64,000 nucleotides of DNA from NCBI RefSeq assembly GCF_014656215.1, contig NZ_BNBZ01000006.1, positions 186,001-250,000 of the forward strand. Reading direction: 5' to 3'. Made by a program: the position numbers and the translations under genes. Source of the DNA: Streptomyces zaomyceticus (GTDB lineage Bacteria > Actinomycetota > Actinomycetes > Streptomycetales > Streptomycetaceae). Within the stretch, counting starts at the first letter, position 1, and the number at the start of each line of letters is the position of its first letter. This document shows positions 40,615 to 49,094 of the stretch, piece after piece. Under the pieces are notes generated by a model. That model did not search any database and was not told the DNA's origin. It saw nothing but the letters and a program-made list of their open reading frames with translations.

Positions 40615-42611
40615 TCGCACCCCTGTACTCGGGTCCCCGCGGCGGTGGCGGCCCGCTGCCCGGTCCCGCCCACTTCGCCGTACACGTTCACCTGGTAGCG
40701 CCCCCGCGATCCGAACGGCTCCGGGAGCTCACGCAACCCGGGCCAGGGCCCACCCGCGCCGGAGCCCTGATCGACCCCGGAATCCGTCTGGGAACCCGTC
40801 TGGGAACCCGCCTCGGAACCCGCCTCGGAATCCGTCATGGAATCCTCCTCGGATCCGAACCCGAACCCGACCTTCGTCCCGGCCCCTGCCTCGATCCCGG
40901 ACTCGGTCCGGGACTCGGTCCGGGACTCGGACTCGGACTCGGCATGAGCCGCGACGTCGGTGGGGGCGCCGTCGCAGGCGTCGACCGTACCGTCCCCTGA
41001 GTGAACCCCATGCGCCGGGCGGCGGGTTTCCCCCGCTGCAGGGGTCGGCCGGGCATGTTCCACGGGCACGGCGCTCCCGACCGGCGGGTCGTGTGCGGCG
41101 CGGCTCCCGGCGCTCCCGTGCCGTCCGCGCGCGGCCTCCCGGGCGGCCTCCGCCAGGACCACCTCGGCGGCGACGTCGCCCCAGGCGATCCGCACCTGCC
41201 GGGACCGGGCGCGCAGGGAGCGGGCCGCGGCGGCGTGGTCACCGGCCGCCCGCCACAGGTCGGCCGCCCGCTCGTAGGCGCGGGCGGCCTTCTCGGGCGC
41301 ACCGGCCACACCGAGCGCGTCCGCCGTCCGATGGCTCAGGGCCGCCCCATGCCTCCGGTCGTCCCACGCCAGGGCCTCCACCGCCGCGAGCGCGTACTCG
41401 CGCGACGCCCGGCCGGACTCGCCCAGGCGAAGCGCGCAGTCCGCCAGCCACGCCCTGGCCCGTACCCGCGCCGCCGTGTCGCCCTCTTCCGAGAAGCCGG
41501 CCAGGGCCCGTTCGAGGAGGGTGGACGCCTCCCGGCACCGCCCGCGCTCGGCGTACGCGACACCGAGACGGAGGCGCGCGAGTGCGCCCACCCGGACATC
41601 GTCGGAGGGCCCGTCGGAATGGTGGACGGACTCCCTCAGGAGCGCTATCTCCTCGTCCGCCACCTCGGGTCCGCCGGTCGTGCGCCACCGTTCCCCGGCT
41701 ACGGCGACCGTACGCGCAAGGGCGAGGCAGAGCCGGGCCCGGTCGCCGGCCCGCAGCGGTGGGTCGGGCACCTCGGACGCGAGGGCGGCGCGGAGGAGCG
41801 TCGCCGCCTCCTCGAACGCGCCCGTGGTCCGCAGGACGGCGGACAGCAGGAGCTGCTGCTCGGTCGCAGGCCACGGCCGGCCACCCGCCCGGTGGTCGTC
41901 GATCGAGGCCCTCAGCTGGGAGAGCGCGGCGGCCGGATCGTCGGGCGCGGTGATGCGGCCGAGGACCGCGCGGGTGTCGGCGAGCACGCCGAGGACCGCG
42001 GGGTCCGCCCGGTGCGGTGCGGCGAAGGCGAGCAGCCGGTCGAGTTCCTCGCGCACGGCCGCGGCCTCGGCCATCGGGTCGGGAGCGGTGTCGAGCAGAT
42101 CGGCACGCGCCCGGGCGTGCAGCAGACGCACCGTCGCGGTCTCCGCGGTGTCGGCCTGTCCGACCGCATGGAGCGCGGTGGCACGCTCGCGCAGTTCGGC
42201 CAGCCGGGCACAGGCCGTCGCACCGGGGCCGGGGCCGCAGCCCGGCCCGGGACCGGCGACGAGCGCACGTGCCCGTGAGACCAGCGCCTTGCCGCGCTGC
42301 CCGGCCTGTTCGTGCAGGTCGGCGGCCCGGAAGAAGAGCGGTCCCGCCGCGGGCAGTGCCGCGCCCCGGCAGTCGAGCGCGGTCGCGTCCAGGGCGTCGG
42401 CGTGGTCGCCGGGGGTGAGGGCCCCGCCCGCGCGCCGAAGCGCCGTCGCGGCCCGCTCCCAGGCGCCGCCGGCCCCGGGGTGCCCCTCGGCGGTGAGCCG
42501 CCGGGCCCGGTGGAGCAGCTCGTGCGGATCCTCCGGCTCGTCGCCACCGCGGAACCCCTGGTCGTACGGACGCACACCGAGGCGGAACTCGTCGGGCGAG
42601 CGGCTGCTCAT
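40611..42611 (-). CDS. large helical-repeat (TPR-like) protein coupled to the kinase
   Basis: 666 residues from ATG 42611 (GGAG 8 nt upstream). Ala/Arg/Leu-rich helices dominate the first 480 residues (AWERAATALRRAGGALTPGDHADALDATALDCRGAALPAAGPLFFRAADLHEQAGQRGKALV, EEAATLLRAAL, KAARAYERAADLWRAAGDHAAAARSLRARSR), a TPR-like solenoid. The C-terminus is a Ser/Glu/Thr/Asp repeat tail (SESESRTESRTES..., SMTDSEAGSEAGSQTGSQTDSG) encoded by short tandem repeats (40780-40940), then a conserved-looking PFGSRGRYQVNVYGEVGG end. No recognised domain. Coupling to the kinase suggests a phosphorylated or scaffold partner. Confidence 0.78.
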   Translation of the reverse strand: MSSRSPDEFRLGVRPYDQGFRGGDEPEDPHELLHRARRLTAEGHPGAGGAWERAATALRRAGGALTPGDHADALDATALDCRGAALPAAGPLFFRAADLHEQAGQRGKALVSRARALVAGPGPGCGPGPGATACARLAELRERATALHAVGQADTAETATVRLLHARARADLLDTAPDPMAEAAAVREELDRLLAFAAPHRADPAVLGVLADTRAVLGRITAPDDPAAALSQLRASIDDHRAGGRPWPATEQQLLLSAVLRTTGAFEEAATLLRAALASEVPDPPLRAGDRARLCLALARTVAVAGERWRTTGGPEVADEEIALLRESVHHSDGPSDDVRVGALARLRLGVAYAERGRCREASTLLERALAGFSEEGDTAARVRARAWLADCALRLGESGRASREYALAAVEALAWDDRRHGAALSHRTADALGVAGAPEKAARAYERAADLWRAAGDHAAAARSLRARSRQVRIAWGDVAAEVVLAEAAREAARGRHGSAGSRAAHDPPVGSAVPVEHARPTPAAGETRRPAHGVHSGDGTVDACDGAPTDVAAHAESESESRTESRTESGIEAGAGTKVGFGFGSEEDSMTDSEAGSEAGSQTGSQTDSGVDQGSGAGGPWPGLRELPEPFGSRGRYQVNVYGEVGGTGQRAATAAGTRVQGCE

Positions 42612-42820
42612 GCGGGGGGCTCCGGGGGAGGGGAGGGAGTGCAAAGGTGGGGGGACGCGCTGACGCAGAGGTCGAACCGACTCTCGCAGCCCCGCGCCGC
42701 CCGCACATCCGTAGAACTACGGAACCCTGGGACCCGTCCGGCCTCGGCCGAGACGAGCCGCCCCCCGGCCGACCTCGGCCGCCGGTCTCCGGCCGACTCC
42801 GGCCGCCGGTCCCCGGCCGA

Positions 42821-42880
42821 GGACCAGCAGAGGCCGGACCAGCAGAGGCCGGACCAGCAGAGGCCGGACCAGCAGAGGCC
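42821..42880 (+). repeat. four perfect copies of a 15-bp tandem repeat
   Basis: GGACCAGCAGAGGCC is repeated four times without change, followed by a diverged fifth half-unit (GGATCCGCTGGGTCC). No spacer structure as in CRISPR. Confidence 0.9.
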
Positions 42881-43037
42881 GGATCCGCTGGGTCCGAGGC
42901 TGTCGGGTCCGAAGTGGTCCGGCCACCCCTCGGGCTGTAGGTCCCGAGCGGAGGCCTGGGGGTCCGCGCCGAGGCCCCGTCCCGGCCCCTCCCCAGCCCT
43001 CACCGCCGCGCACCACCCCCTTCTTGCCGGCGCAGCA

Positions 43038-43088
43038 CCCGCCCACCCCCGCCCGAGCACCCCACTCACACCTCCCTCCCTCCCACCC
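43038..43088 (-). other. two G-quadruplex-type motifs on the minus strand
   Basis: On the plus strand C3-G-C3-A-C5-G-C3-N5-C4 (43038-43063) and C3-T-C3-T-C3-A-C3 (43074-43088) occur. The minus strand thus carries two runs able to form quadruplexes with 1-nt loops, ahead of the PP2C gene. Confidence 0.65.
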
Positions 43089-43326
43089 ACACCGACCTCC
43101 CACCCACCCCCACCTCCGACCACCCTCACCCGCGCACCCTGACTGCCCACCGGCGCCCGCTCACCCACGCACCCCGACCGCCCACGGCGCCCCCTCACCC
43201 GCGCCGCCCCGCCACGTCACCGCATCGATCGGCCGCACTGCGCAGCGCCCGCCGTCAGGTACTCGGTTAGGGTGATTCGACAGGTAATGCGCCCCCCGGG
43301 GCCGGGCCGATGCGTAGGTCGATGCG

Positions 43327-45390
43327 TTGGAGACTCCAGAGTCGTCGAGCAGGGTTCCGCAGCCGCCCCGGGCGGCCGTCGGTGACGCGGGCGTGCTCCG
43401 CGAGCTGCTGCCGATCGCCCTCTGGCGGGAGGACGCCGACGGTCACATCGTCGAGTGGTCGCTCGCGGCCCAGGACCTCCTCGGGCACCGCCCGGAGCAC
43501 GTGCTCGGACGGCTCGCCGCCCCACTGCTCGTCCCCGACGCCAATCGGGAACTCGCCGAGCGGCTCACCGATCGCGTCCAGGCCGGCGAGACCATGGTCG
43601 GCACGCTTCCGGTCCGGCACCGGGACGGCCACTCGATCGCCATGGAGATGTGGATCGTGCCGGCCGCCGACCCGGAGGGGCGGCCGGGAGCGATGCTCAT
43701 CGCGGTGGAGACCTCCGAGGTCCTCCGCATGCGGGAGAACCTGGCGGCGATGGAGAGCCTCTTCACCCAGTCGCCGATCGGTCTCGCCCTCCTCGGCCCC
43801 GACCTGCGGTTCCTCCGTGTCAACGACGCCCTGGCCCGGATGAACGGGGTGCCGGCGGCCGAGCACGTGGGACACCGCCTCACCGAGGTCGTGCCCGGCG
43901 TCAACGCCGCCTCCCTCGAATCGCTGATGCGGCAGGTCCTCGAGAGCGGGCACGCCGTCGTCGACGCCCGCCGGGTGGGCCGTACCCCAGCGGACCCCGA
44001 CCGGGACCACATCTGGTCCTGCTCCTACGCCCCGCTCCTCGACCGCAGCGACGACCGGCGTTCCCTCGGGCTCATCGCCTCCCTCGTCGACATCACCGAG
44101 AGCCAGGAGGCGCACACCGAGGTCGAGCGGGCCCGTCACCGCTTCGCCCTGCTCGCCGAGGCGGGGGCCAGGATCGGCACCACCCTGGACCTGAAGCAGA
44201 CGGCGGAGGAGACGGTACGTTTCCTCGTGCCCCAGCTCGCCGACTCGGCGGACGTACAGATGCTGGAGTCCGTCCTCGAACCGGACGACCCGGTGGCCTC
44301 GACGCGCGGGGTGCTGCGGCGGATCGCGGCCCGTTTCCCGGATCCGACGGCCCCCACGTCACTGCTCGCGCCGGGGCAGACCTTCCAGATCCCGCTGGAT
44401 TCCGTGTACGAGCAGGTCGTCGCCCACGGCCGGCCCACGAACCTCTACACGTCCGACCTCCCGAAGCTCTTCACCGACCCGCGTACGGAGGCGCTCCGCA
44501 CCTACTTCGCCACCCGGATCGGTTCGGCCCGGCTCGTTCCCATGGTCGCGCGGGGCAAGGTGCTGGGCGCGGTCACGGTGACCCGGCTGCGGACCCGTGA
44601 GCCGTTCGACGCCCAGGACTGCGTCCTCATCGACGAGGTCGTAGCCCGGGCCGCCCTCAACATCGACAACGCGCGCCTCTACACCAATCAGCGGGAGGCC
44701 GCCCTCACGCTCCAGCGCAGCCTCATGAACCGTGCGCTGCCCGCCGCCACCGGGCTCGAACTCACCGGCCGCTACCTGCCGGCGAGCGCCCATGACGTGG
44801 GCGGCGACTGGTTCGACGTCATCGCCCTGCCCGGAGGCAGGACGGGGCTGGTGATCGGCGACGTCATGGGGCACGGCATCCACGCGGCGGCCGTCATGGG
44901 GCAATTGCGCACCGCGGTGCGGACCCTGGCACGCCACGACATTCCGCCCGCGCAGATGCTCAGCTCCCTGGACGCCGTCGTGGCGGACCTCGGCGAGGAC
45001 GCGATGGCGACGTGTGTGTACGCCGTCCACGACCCGGCCACCGGAGGCTGGGTCATCGCTCGCGCCGGCCACCCACCGCCTGCCGTGGCCACCCCGGACG
45101 GCACGATCACCTTCCTCGACGGACCGCCGGGAACCCCGCTGGGCACCGGCGCCCACGACTTCGGTACGCAGGAGGTCGTCCTGCCCATGGGCAGCCTGCT
45201 CGTGCTCTACACGGACGGGCTCATCGAGGCGCGGGAGCGTGACCTCGACGAGGGGATGCGGCAGCTCGCCCGGGCGCTCCGGCATCTCGACCGTCCTTTG
45301 GACGAACTGTGCGACGAGGTTCTGGAAAGGCTCCTGGCGGCACCGGCGCAGGACGACGTGGCGATGCTGCTCGCCCGTACGATCCGCTGA
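43327..45390 (+). CDS. PAS-PAS-GAF-PP2C (SpoIIE-type) serine phosphatase
   Basis: 687 residues. The upstream in-frame stop at 43315 forces a start at or after 43318, and TTG 43327 is the first start codon, lacking a strong ribosome site. PAS1 (about 25-125, LPIALWREDADGHIVEWSLAAQDLLGH), PAS2 (140-245, LFTQSPIGLALLGPDLRFLRVNDALARMNG), GAF (265-435) and PP2C_SIG (470-687: LTGRYLPASAHDVGGDWFDVIALPGGRTGLVIGDVMGHGIHAA, LLVLYTDGLIEARERDLDEG). It dephosphorylates an anti-sigma antagonist in response to an unknown signal, possibly one of the two STAS proteins in the window (17.5 kb or 29.8 kb). Confidence 0.92.
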   Translation: METPESSSRVPQPPRAAVGDAGVLRELLPIALWREDADGHIVEWSLAAQDLLGHRPEHVLGRLAAPLLVPDANRELAERLTDRVQAGETMVGTLPVRHRDGHSIAMEMWIVPAADPEGRPGAMLIAVETSEVLRMRENLAAMESLFTQSPIGLALLGPDLRFLRVNDALARMNGVPAAEHVGHRLTEVVPGVNAASLESLMRQVLESGHAVVDARRVGRTPADPDRDHIWSCSYAPLLDRSDDRRSLGLIASLVDITESQEAHTEVERARHRFALLAEAGARIGTTLDLKQTAEETVRFLVPQLADSADVQMLESVLEPDDPVASTRGVLRRIAARFPDPTAPTSLLAPGQTFQIPLDSVYEQVVAHGRPTNLYTSDLPKLFTDPRTEALRTYFATRIGSARLVPMVARGKVLGAVTVTRLRTREPFDAQDCVLIDEVVARAALNIDNARLYTNQREAALTLQRSLMNRALPAATGLELTGRYLPASAHDVGGDWFDVIALPGGRTGLVIGDVMGHGIHAAAVMGQLRTAVRTLARHDIPPAQMLSSLDAVVADLGEDAMATCVYAVHDPATGGWVIARAGHPPPAVATPDGTITFLDGPPGTPLGTGAHDFGTQEVVLPMGSLLVLYTDGLIEARERDLDEGMRQLARALRHLDRPLDELCDEVLERLLAAPAQDDVAMLLARTIR

Positions 45391-45495
45391 ATCCGCTGAA
45401 TCCTCTGCGTCGGCCGATCCGGTCCGATCCGGTCCGGTCCGCCCGGTCGAGGGTGTCTCCGGCTCCCGGAGGTGCTCCCCGCCGGTCGGACGGGG

Positions 45496-45891
45496 TCAGA
45501 CGCGGTCGATGTGCACGCTCGTCGACTTCACCCGAGCGGTGGCCTGCATGCCGACCTGCAGACCCAACTCCTCCACCGCCTCACGGGTGAGCAGGGACAC
45601 GAGCCGGTGCGGGCCCGCCTGGATCTCCACCTGCGCGGCGATGTCACCGAGCTTGACCGCGGTGACGATGCCGGGGAACGCGTTGCGGGCCGAGGTGTAC
45701 GACATGTCCTCGTCGTCCGAGCCGCTCTGCGCGACCTCGACGGAGAAGGCGGCCAGATCGTGGCCGTCGATGAGCCGTCGGCCGTTCTCGTCACGATGGG
45801 TCGTGAACCGGCCGGCGTCGGCCCAGCGGCGTGCGGTGTCGGGGCTGACGCCCAGCAGACGTGCCGCCTGCCCGATGGTGTATGACTGCAT
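45496..45891 (-). CDS. HTH-TOBE molybdate-binding regulator-like protein
   Basis: 131 residues from ATG 45891 (GTG 45897 is a second choice; TAGTCT ends 7 nt before the ATG, so the transcript is probably leaderless). N-terminal MerR/excisionase-like HTH YTIGQAARLLGVSPDTARRWADAGRFTTHRDENGRRLIDGHDLAAF. C-terminal TOBE (Mop-like) domain SARNAFPGIVTAVKLGDIAAQVEIQAGPHRLVSLLTREAVEELGLQVGMQATARVKSTSVHI, binding molybdate or tungstate. Usually next to modABC; none is nearby here, so its target is unknown. Confidence 0.88.
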   Translation of the reverse strand: MQSYTIGQAARLLGVSPDTARRWADAGRFTTHRDENGRRLIDGHDLAAFSVEVAQSGSDDEDMSYTSARNAFPGIVTAVKLGDIAAQVEIQAGPHRLVSLLTREAVEELGLQVGMQATARVKSTSVHIDRV

Positions 45892-46018
45892 ATGCACGAG
45901 ACTAGGCTCATCTGCCTCGCATCTGCAAGGCTCAAGTGCTACTTGATGCCGCAGCTACACCCGGCTACCCGATGTCCTCCCTGTGGAGTGCGTGGCACGG
46001 AGGGGCGGAGTATGCGGT

Positions 46019-46498
46019 TCAGGAGGGCCCGGAGCGTCGTCCGACCGCCTCGACCAGAGGCAGCAGGCGGTGCGCCACCCGTTCCCGCAGCGCGATCTCG
46101 GTGCGGGTGCGCACCACCCCGGGCAGCTGGATCAGCCGCTGGATGACGTCCTCCAGGTGCCCGGCGTCGCGTGCCACCACCCGGGTGAGCAGATCCCCGC
46201 CGCCGGTGATGGAGAACGCCTCGACGATCTCCGGAACGGCCGCGAGCGCGTCGCCGACCTCGTCCAGATGACCCTGGGTCACCTCGACGTGAACGAAGGC
46301 GAGCACCGGGTGTCCCAGGGCGGCGGGGGAGAGGACGGGGCCGGTCGCGGTGATCACCCCGTCCCGCTCCAGACGGTCGATTCTGGCCTGCACGGTGCCC
46401 CGCGCCACCCCCAGGATCCGCGCGTACTCACGCACGCTCGTCCGCGGCTGCTCGATGAGCAGCCGCAGGATCCGGGTGTCGAGCTCGTCCACCGCCAT
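46019..46498 (-). CDS. Lrp/AsnC-family transcriptional regulator
   Basis: 159 residues from ATG 46498 with GGAGG 7 nt upstream; an in-frame TTG at 46555 has no such site. N-terminal HTH VDELDTRILRLLIEQPRTSVREYARILGVARGTVQARIDRLERDGVI, C-terminal RAM domain HPVLAFVHVEVTQGHLDEVGDALAAVPEIVEAFSITGGGDLLTRVVARDAGHLEDVIQRLIQLPGVVRTRTEIAL. It would bind an amino acid and act globally or on a local gene. The 15-bp palindrome at 46571-46585 is a likely autoregulatory site. Confidence 0.9.
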   Translation of the reverse strand: MAVDELDTRILRLLIEQPRTSVREYARILGVARGTVQARIDRLERDGVITATGPVLSPAALGHPVLAFVHVEVTQGHLDEVGDALAAVPEIVEAFSITGGGDLLTRVVARDAGHLEDVIQRLIQLPGVVRTRTEIALRERVAHRLLPLVEAVGRRSGPS

Positions 46499-46570
46499 GC
46501 GCCGCCGGCCTCCTTGGGGCCCGGGTTCCCGAGCCCCGGGTTCCTGAGTACTCAAAGTCGGAATATTTCA

Positions 46571-46585
46571 TTCTGATCCAGAATC
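46571..46585. promoter_or_regulatory. 15-bp palindrome before the Lrp gene
   Basis: ATTCTG-ATC-CAGAAT, perfect arms of 6 bp in an AT-rich patch 73-87 bp upstream of the Lrp start. Type and size fit Lrp/AsnC binding sites. Confidence 0.6.
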
Positions 46586-46651
46586 GCCTATTCGAGGCGT
46601 GGGAACGCACGGCGGCGGCGCACTTCGCGAGGAGCGGAGCGGAGGCGGAAC

Positions 46652-47128
46652 TCAGTCCGTCAGGTCGTACTCGTCGACGTCCAGCACCGCACCGGTGGCG
46701 GCGAGAAAGGCGATGGCCCGGCGGTCCAGCCACCATCCGAAGAGGTTGGGCCTCTCCTCGTCCGCATGCGGCCCGGGCTCCGTTCCCGGCTCGCCGTCGC
46801 CGAAGTAGCGCACGACTTCGAGCACGGCTTGGAGGCCCTGCTCCTGCTCCTCGTCTCCCGTGTCGAATCGCCGGATGAGCTCGGCTATGCGTTCGGTCCG
46901 CGGCTCGAGTCGGTCCAGTACATGCGCGAGCTGTTCGTCCACCCGTAGCCCCGGCTCCCTGCGCACGACCTTCCAGCTCTGGCTGAACGGCCTTTCCGGG
47001 TCGACGGGGAGGCGGCGCGGGTTGTGCACCCTGGTCTCGTCGGGCTCGATGCCCAGGGCCGCGGTGATCTCCTGCGGCGTGATGAGTCGGCTGGTCAGAG
47101 CGAAGTAGACGTACTGGCGAACGGGCAT
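46652..47128 (-). CDS. DUF4279 domain protein
   Basis: 158 residues from ATG 47128. The DUF4279 fingerprint VYFALTSRLITPQEITAALGIEPDETRVHNPRRLPVDPERPFSQSWKVVRREPGLRVDEQLAHVLDRLEPRTERIAELI is complete, followed by a second block VLEVVRYFGDGE and FGWWLDRRAIAFLAATGAVLDVDEYDLTD. Family members often sit near polymorphic toxin and immunity genes, but their activity is unknown. It lies alone between the Lrp gene and the coiled-coil gene. Confidence 0.85.
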   Translation of the reverse strand: MPVRQYVYFALTSRLITPQEITAALGIEPDETRVHNPRRLPVDPERPFSQSWKVVRREPGLRVDEQLAHVLDRLEPRTERIAELIRRFDTGDEEQEQGLQAVLEVVRYFGDGEPGTEPGPHADEERPNLFGWWLDRRAIAFLAATGAVLDVDEYDLTD

Positions 47129-47344
47129 CCGCGCAGCGTACGCCCGCACCGACCGCGGCCCCCCTACCGCTCTCGTGCCTACGCAACGAGGTGAAGGCAA
47201 CGGATCACGCCCGTCCACCGGTGCCGCGGAGGTCGTGCTCGGCGCTGAAGTGGCGTCCGAGTGGGTGATCGGCGCGGGCATCCGGTGGAGGGGGCGGCGA
47301 GCGGGATCGTGTCGGCCGTGTGCCGACGGCGCAGAGTGGGCGGC

Positions 47345-48322
47345 GTGGATGTCGAGAGAGTCGCCGAGGAGCTGTACGGGCTGAAGCCGGCGGAGTTCGT
47401 TCCCGCGCGGGACAGGTACGTCGCCGAGGCGCGCAAGGCGAAGGACACGGCGGCGGCGAAGGCCGTCGCAGCGTTGCGGCGCCCCGCGCTCGCGGCCTGG
47501 GCAGCCAACCTGCTGGCGCGTCAGAAGCGCCAGGAGGCGGAGCAGTTCCTGGCGGTGGGGGAGACGCTGCGGGAGGCCCACCGGACACTCGACGGCGAAC
47601 AGTTGCGGTCTGCGAGCCGCCGGCGGAACCAACTGGTCACGGCACTCGCCCGGACGGCCGCCGGCCTGGCGAAGGAAGCCGGGCAACCGGTGAGCGACAC
47701 CGTGCTGCACGAGATCGAGCAGACCCTGCACGGCGTCCTCGCCGACCAGGACGTCGCCGAGGACTGGTCGAGGGGCCGGCTCGTGAAGGTGCCCGAGGCC
47801 GCGGTCGGGTTCGGCGCGGTCACTCCGGAAGCGGCGGTGCTCGCCCGTCCGTCCACGGCGGAACCGTCGCCGCAGGAGAGCGGACCGGAAGAGAAGCGGA
47901 AGAGCGATCCGGGGCAGAAGCCGGCGAAGAAACCGGCGAGGAAACCGGCGAAGGAGCCGGGGAAGAAGTCGGGGGTGAAGTCCGGCCGCGCTGAGGACGC
48001 GCGCCGGCGGCGCGAGCTCGAACGTGCCCGTACGACCGCGGGGGACGCCGAGGCGGAAGCCGACCGACAGCAGCGGGAACTCGCCGAGGCGCGGGACACG
48101 CGTCGGGCGGCGGCCGAGAAGGCCGAGGCGACGTCCGGGCGGGTCCGCGGCCTGGAGCACGAGCTGAGGGAGGCCCGGCAGGCCGAGCAGGAGGCCCGGG
48201 CGGCCGCCACGAAGGCGGCGGAGGCGGTGACCTCCGCGGAGCGTGCCGTGAGGAAAGGCCGCCGCACCGCCGAACAGGCCGCCCGCGTGCTGCGGGACAT
48301 GGAGCGACAACCTGAGCCGTAG
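47345..48322 (+). CDS. Lys/Glu-rich coiled-coil protein, actinobacterial hypothetical
   Basis: 325 residues from GTG 47345; GTG 47336 is possible. N-terminal block VERVAEELYGLKPAEFVPARDRYVAEARKAKDTAAAKAVAALRRPALAAWAANLLARQKR is conserved in actinobacteria. A PAKKPARKPAKEPGKK linker (about 200-220) precedes a long alpha-helical, Arg/Glu/Ala-rich coiled coil (ARRRRELERARTTAGDAEAEADRQQRELAEARDTRRAAAEKAEA...). This resembles nucleoid-associated or stress proteins with lysine-rich tails, but no family name is known to me. Confidence 0.8.
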   Translation: MDVERVAEELYGLKPAEFVPARDRYVAEARKAKDTAAAKAVAALRRPALAAWAANLLARQKRQEAEQFLAVGETLREAHRTLDGEQLRSASRRRNQLVTALARTAAGLAKEAGQPVSDTVLHEIEQTLHGVLADQDVAEDWSRGRLVKVPEAAVGFGAVTPEAAVLARPSTAEPSPQESGPEEKRKSDPGQKPAKKPARKPAKEPGKKSGVKSGRAEDARRRRELERARTTAGDAEAEADRQQRELAEARDTRRAAAEKAEATSGRVRGLEHELREARQAEQEARAAATKAAEAVTSAERAVRKGRRTAEQAARVLRDMERQPEP

Positions 48323-48529
48323 AACCGTCGAGCCCGGCACGGTCGAGCCCGGCACTCCGAGGACGGCCTCCGATCCGGCCTCTCGATCCGGGCCCCCCGG
48401 TCCCGGCCCCCCGTCCGGCCCTCCGGTCCGGGCGCCCCAGCCCCGGTGCTCGTTCACAAGGGGAGAACCCCTCGCCTACTCGGCCCTCGCCCCCTCGCCC
48501 CCTCGGCCCTCGCCCCACGCCCCCTCGCG

Positions 48530-49039
48530 TCACAGGTAGTCGAAGAACCGGATCCACCAAGTGACCTCGCCGCGGGGGCTGGTGTGCGTACCGAGTGCGG
48601 TCACGCCGTCGTACGGGCGGTGCAGGGCGGGTTCCGGGATCAAGACGTAGCCGAGGGAGGCCACCGCGGTCTCGACCGTACGGCGGTCGGCGGACGTCAG
48701 GGCCGCCGACGCCTCCGCCTCGTCCAGGTCCACGTAGCAGCCGGGCTGCTCCGCGGCGACGACGGCGAAGTCGCCGTGGTTGCTCAGCCGAATCGCGATC
48801 TGCTCACCGGCGGCCGTCGCCTCGGCGGGGACGACGACCGTCGCGTGGAAGGAGGCGTCCTGGACACCGGTGTCCAGGACGCAGGTGCAGTCGAAGTCGG
48901 CCCGCAACCGCTCGGCCAGGGCCTGAGCGCGCGAGACGGCCCGACGGTGGTCGAAGCCGTCGGGGAACTCCAGGTGATAGGGGCCCTGCACACGATCAGC
49001 CGCCCGCAGCACCGCATCGATGTCCGCCTCTTCTGCCAC
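48530..49039 (-). CDS. hypothetical protein
   Basis: 169 residues from GTG 49039 with GAGGG 8 nt upstream. Sequence VAEEADIDAVLRAADRVQGPYHLEFPDGFDHRRAVSRAQALAERLRADFDCTCVLDTGVQDASFHATVVV, followed by AIRLSNHGDFAVVAAEQPGCYVDLDEAEASAALTSADRRTVETAVASLGYVLIPEPALHRPYDGVTALGTHTSPRGEVTWWIRFFDYL. I recognise no family. The C-terminal block, ending WWIRFFDYL, resembles cytosolic proteins of the SUKH/immunity group by composition only. Confidence 0.7.
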   Translation of the reverse strand: MAEEADIDAVLRAADRVQGPYHLEFPDGFDHRRAVSRAQALAERLRADFDCTCVLDTGVQDASFHATVVVPAEATAAGEQIAIRLSNHGDFAVVAAEQPGCYVDLDEAEASAALTSADRRTVETAVASLGYVLIPEPALHRPYDGVTALGTHTSPRGEVTWWIRFFDYL

Positions 49040-49094
49040 GGTCCGTACCCTCGCACAGCCTCCGTGCCCGCATGACACGTGGCCGCCGTCCGAC

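Larger units (their letters stand above)
42612..43326. other. 715-bp gene-free region with repeats and C-runs
   Basis: Lies between the helical-repeat gene and the PP2C gene. It holds the 15-bp repeats at 42821-42880, many CCGGCCGA/CCGGCCGCCGGT fragments just before them, and long pyrimidine-rich C-runs at 43038-43210. The AT-rich tail GTACTCGGTTAGGGTGATTC (43259-43278) probably contains the -10 region (TAGGGT) of the phosphatase gene. I see no RNA gene. The only frames spanning the repeats encode GPAEA repeats without a ribosome site. Confidence 0.75.

Noticed and set aside
42821..42880. CRISPR array
   Set aside because: Repeats are 15 bp, contiguous and have no spacers; no cas genes are present.
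42647..42940. Protein with GPAEA repeats
   Set aside because: The frame is open only because the repeat is 15 bp; no ribosome site or domain, and the same DNA is also open on other frames.
43310..43843. Alternative frame beginning ATGCGTTGGAG as the phosphatase start
   Set aside because: It is out of frame with the PAS, GAF and PP2C domains, which are continuous from TTG 43327.
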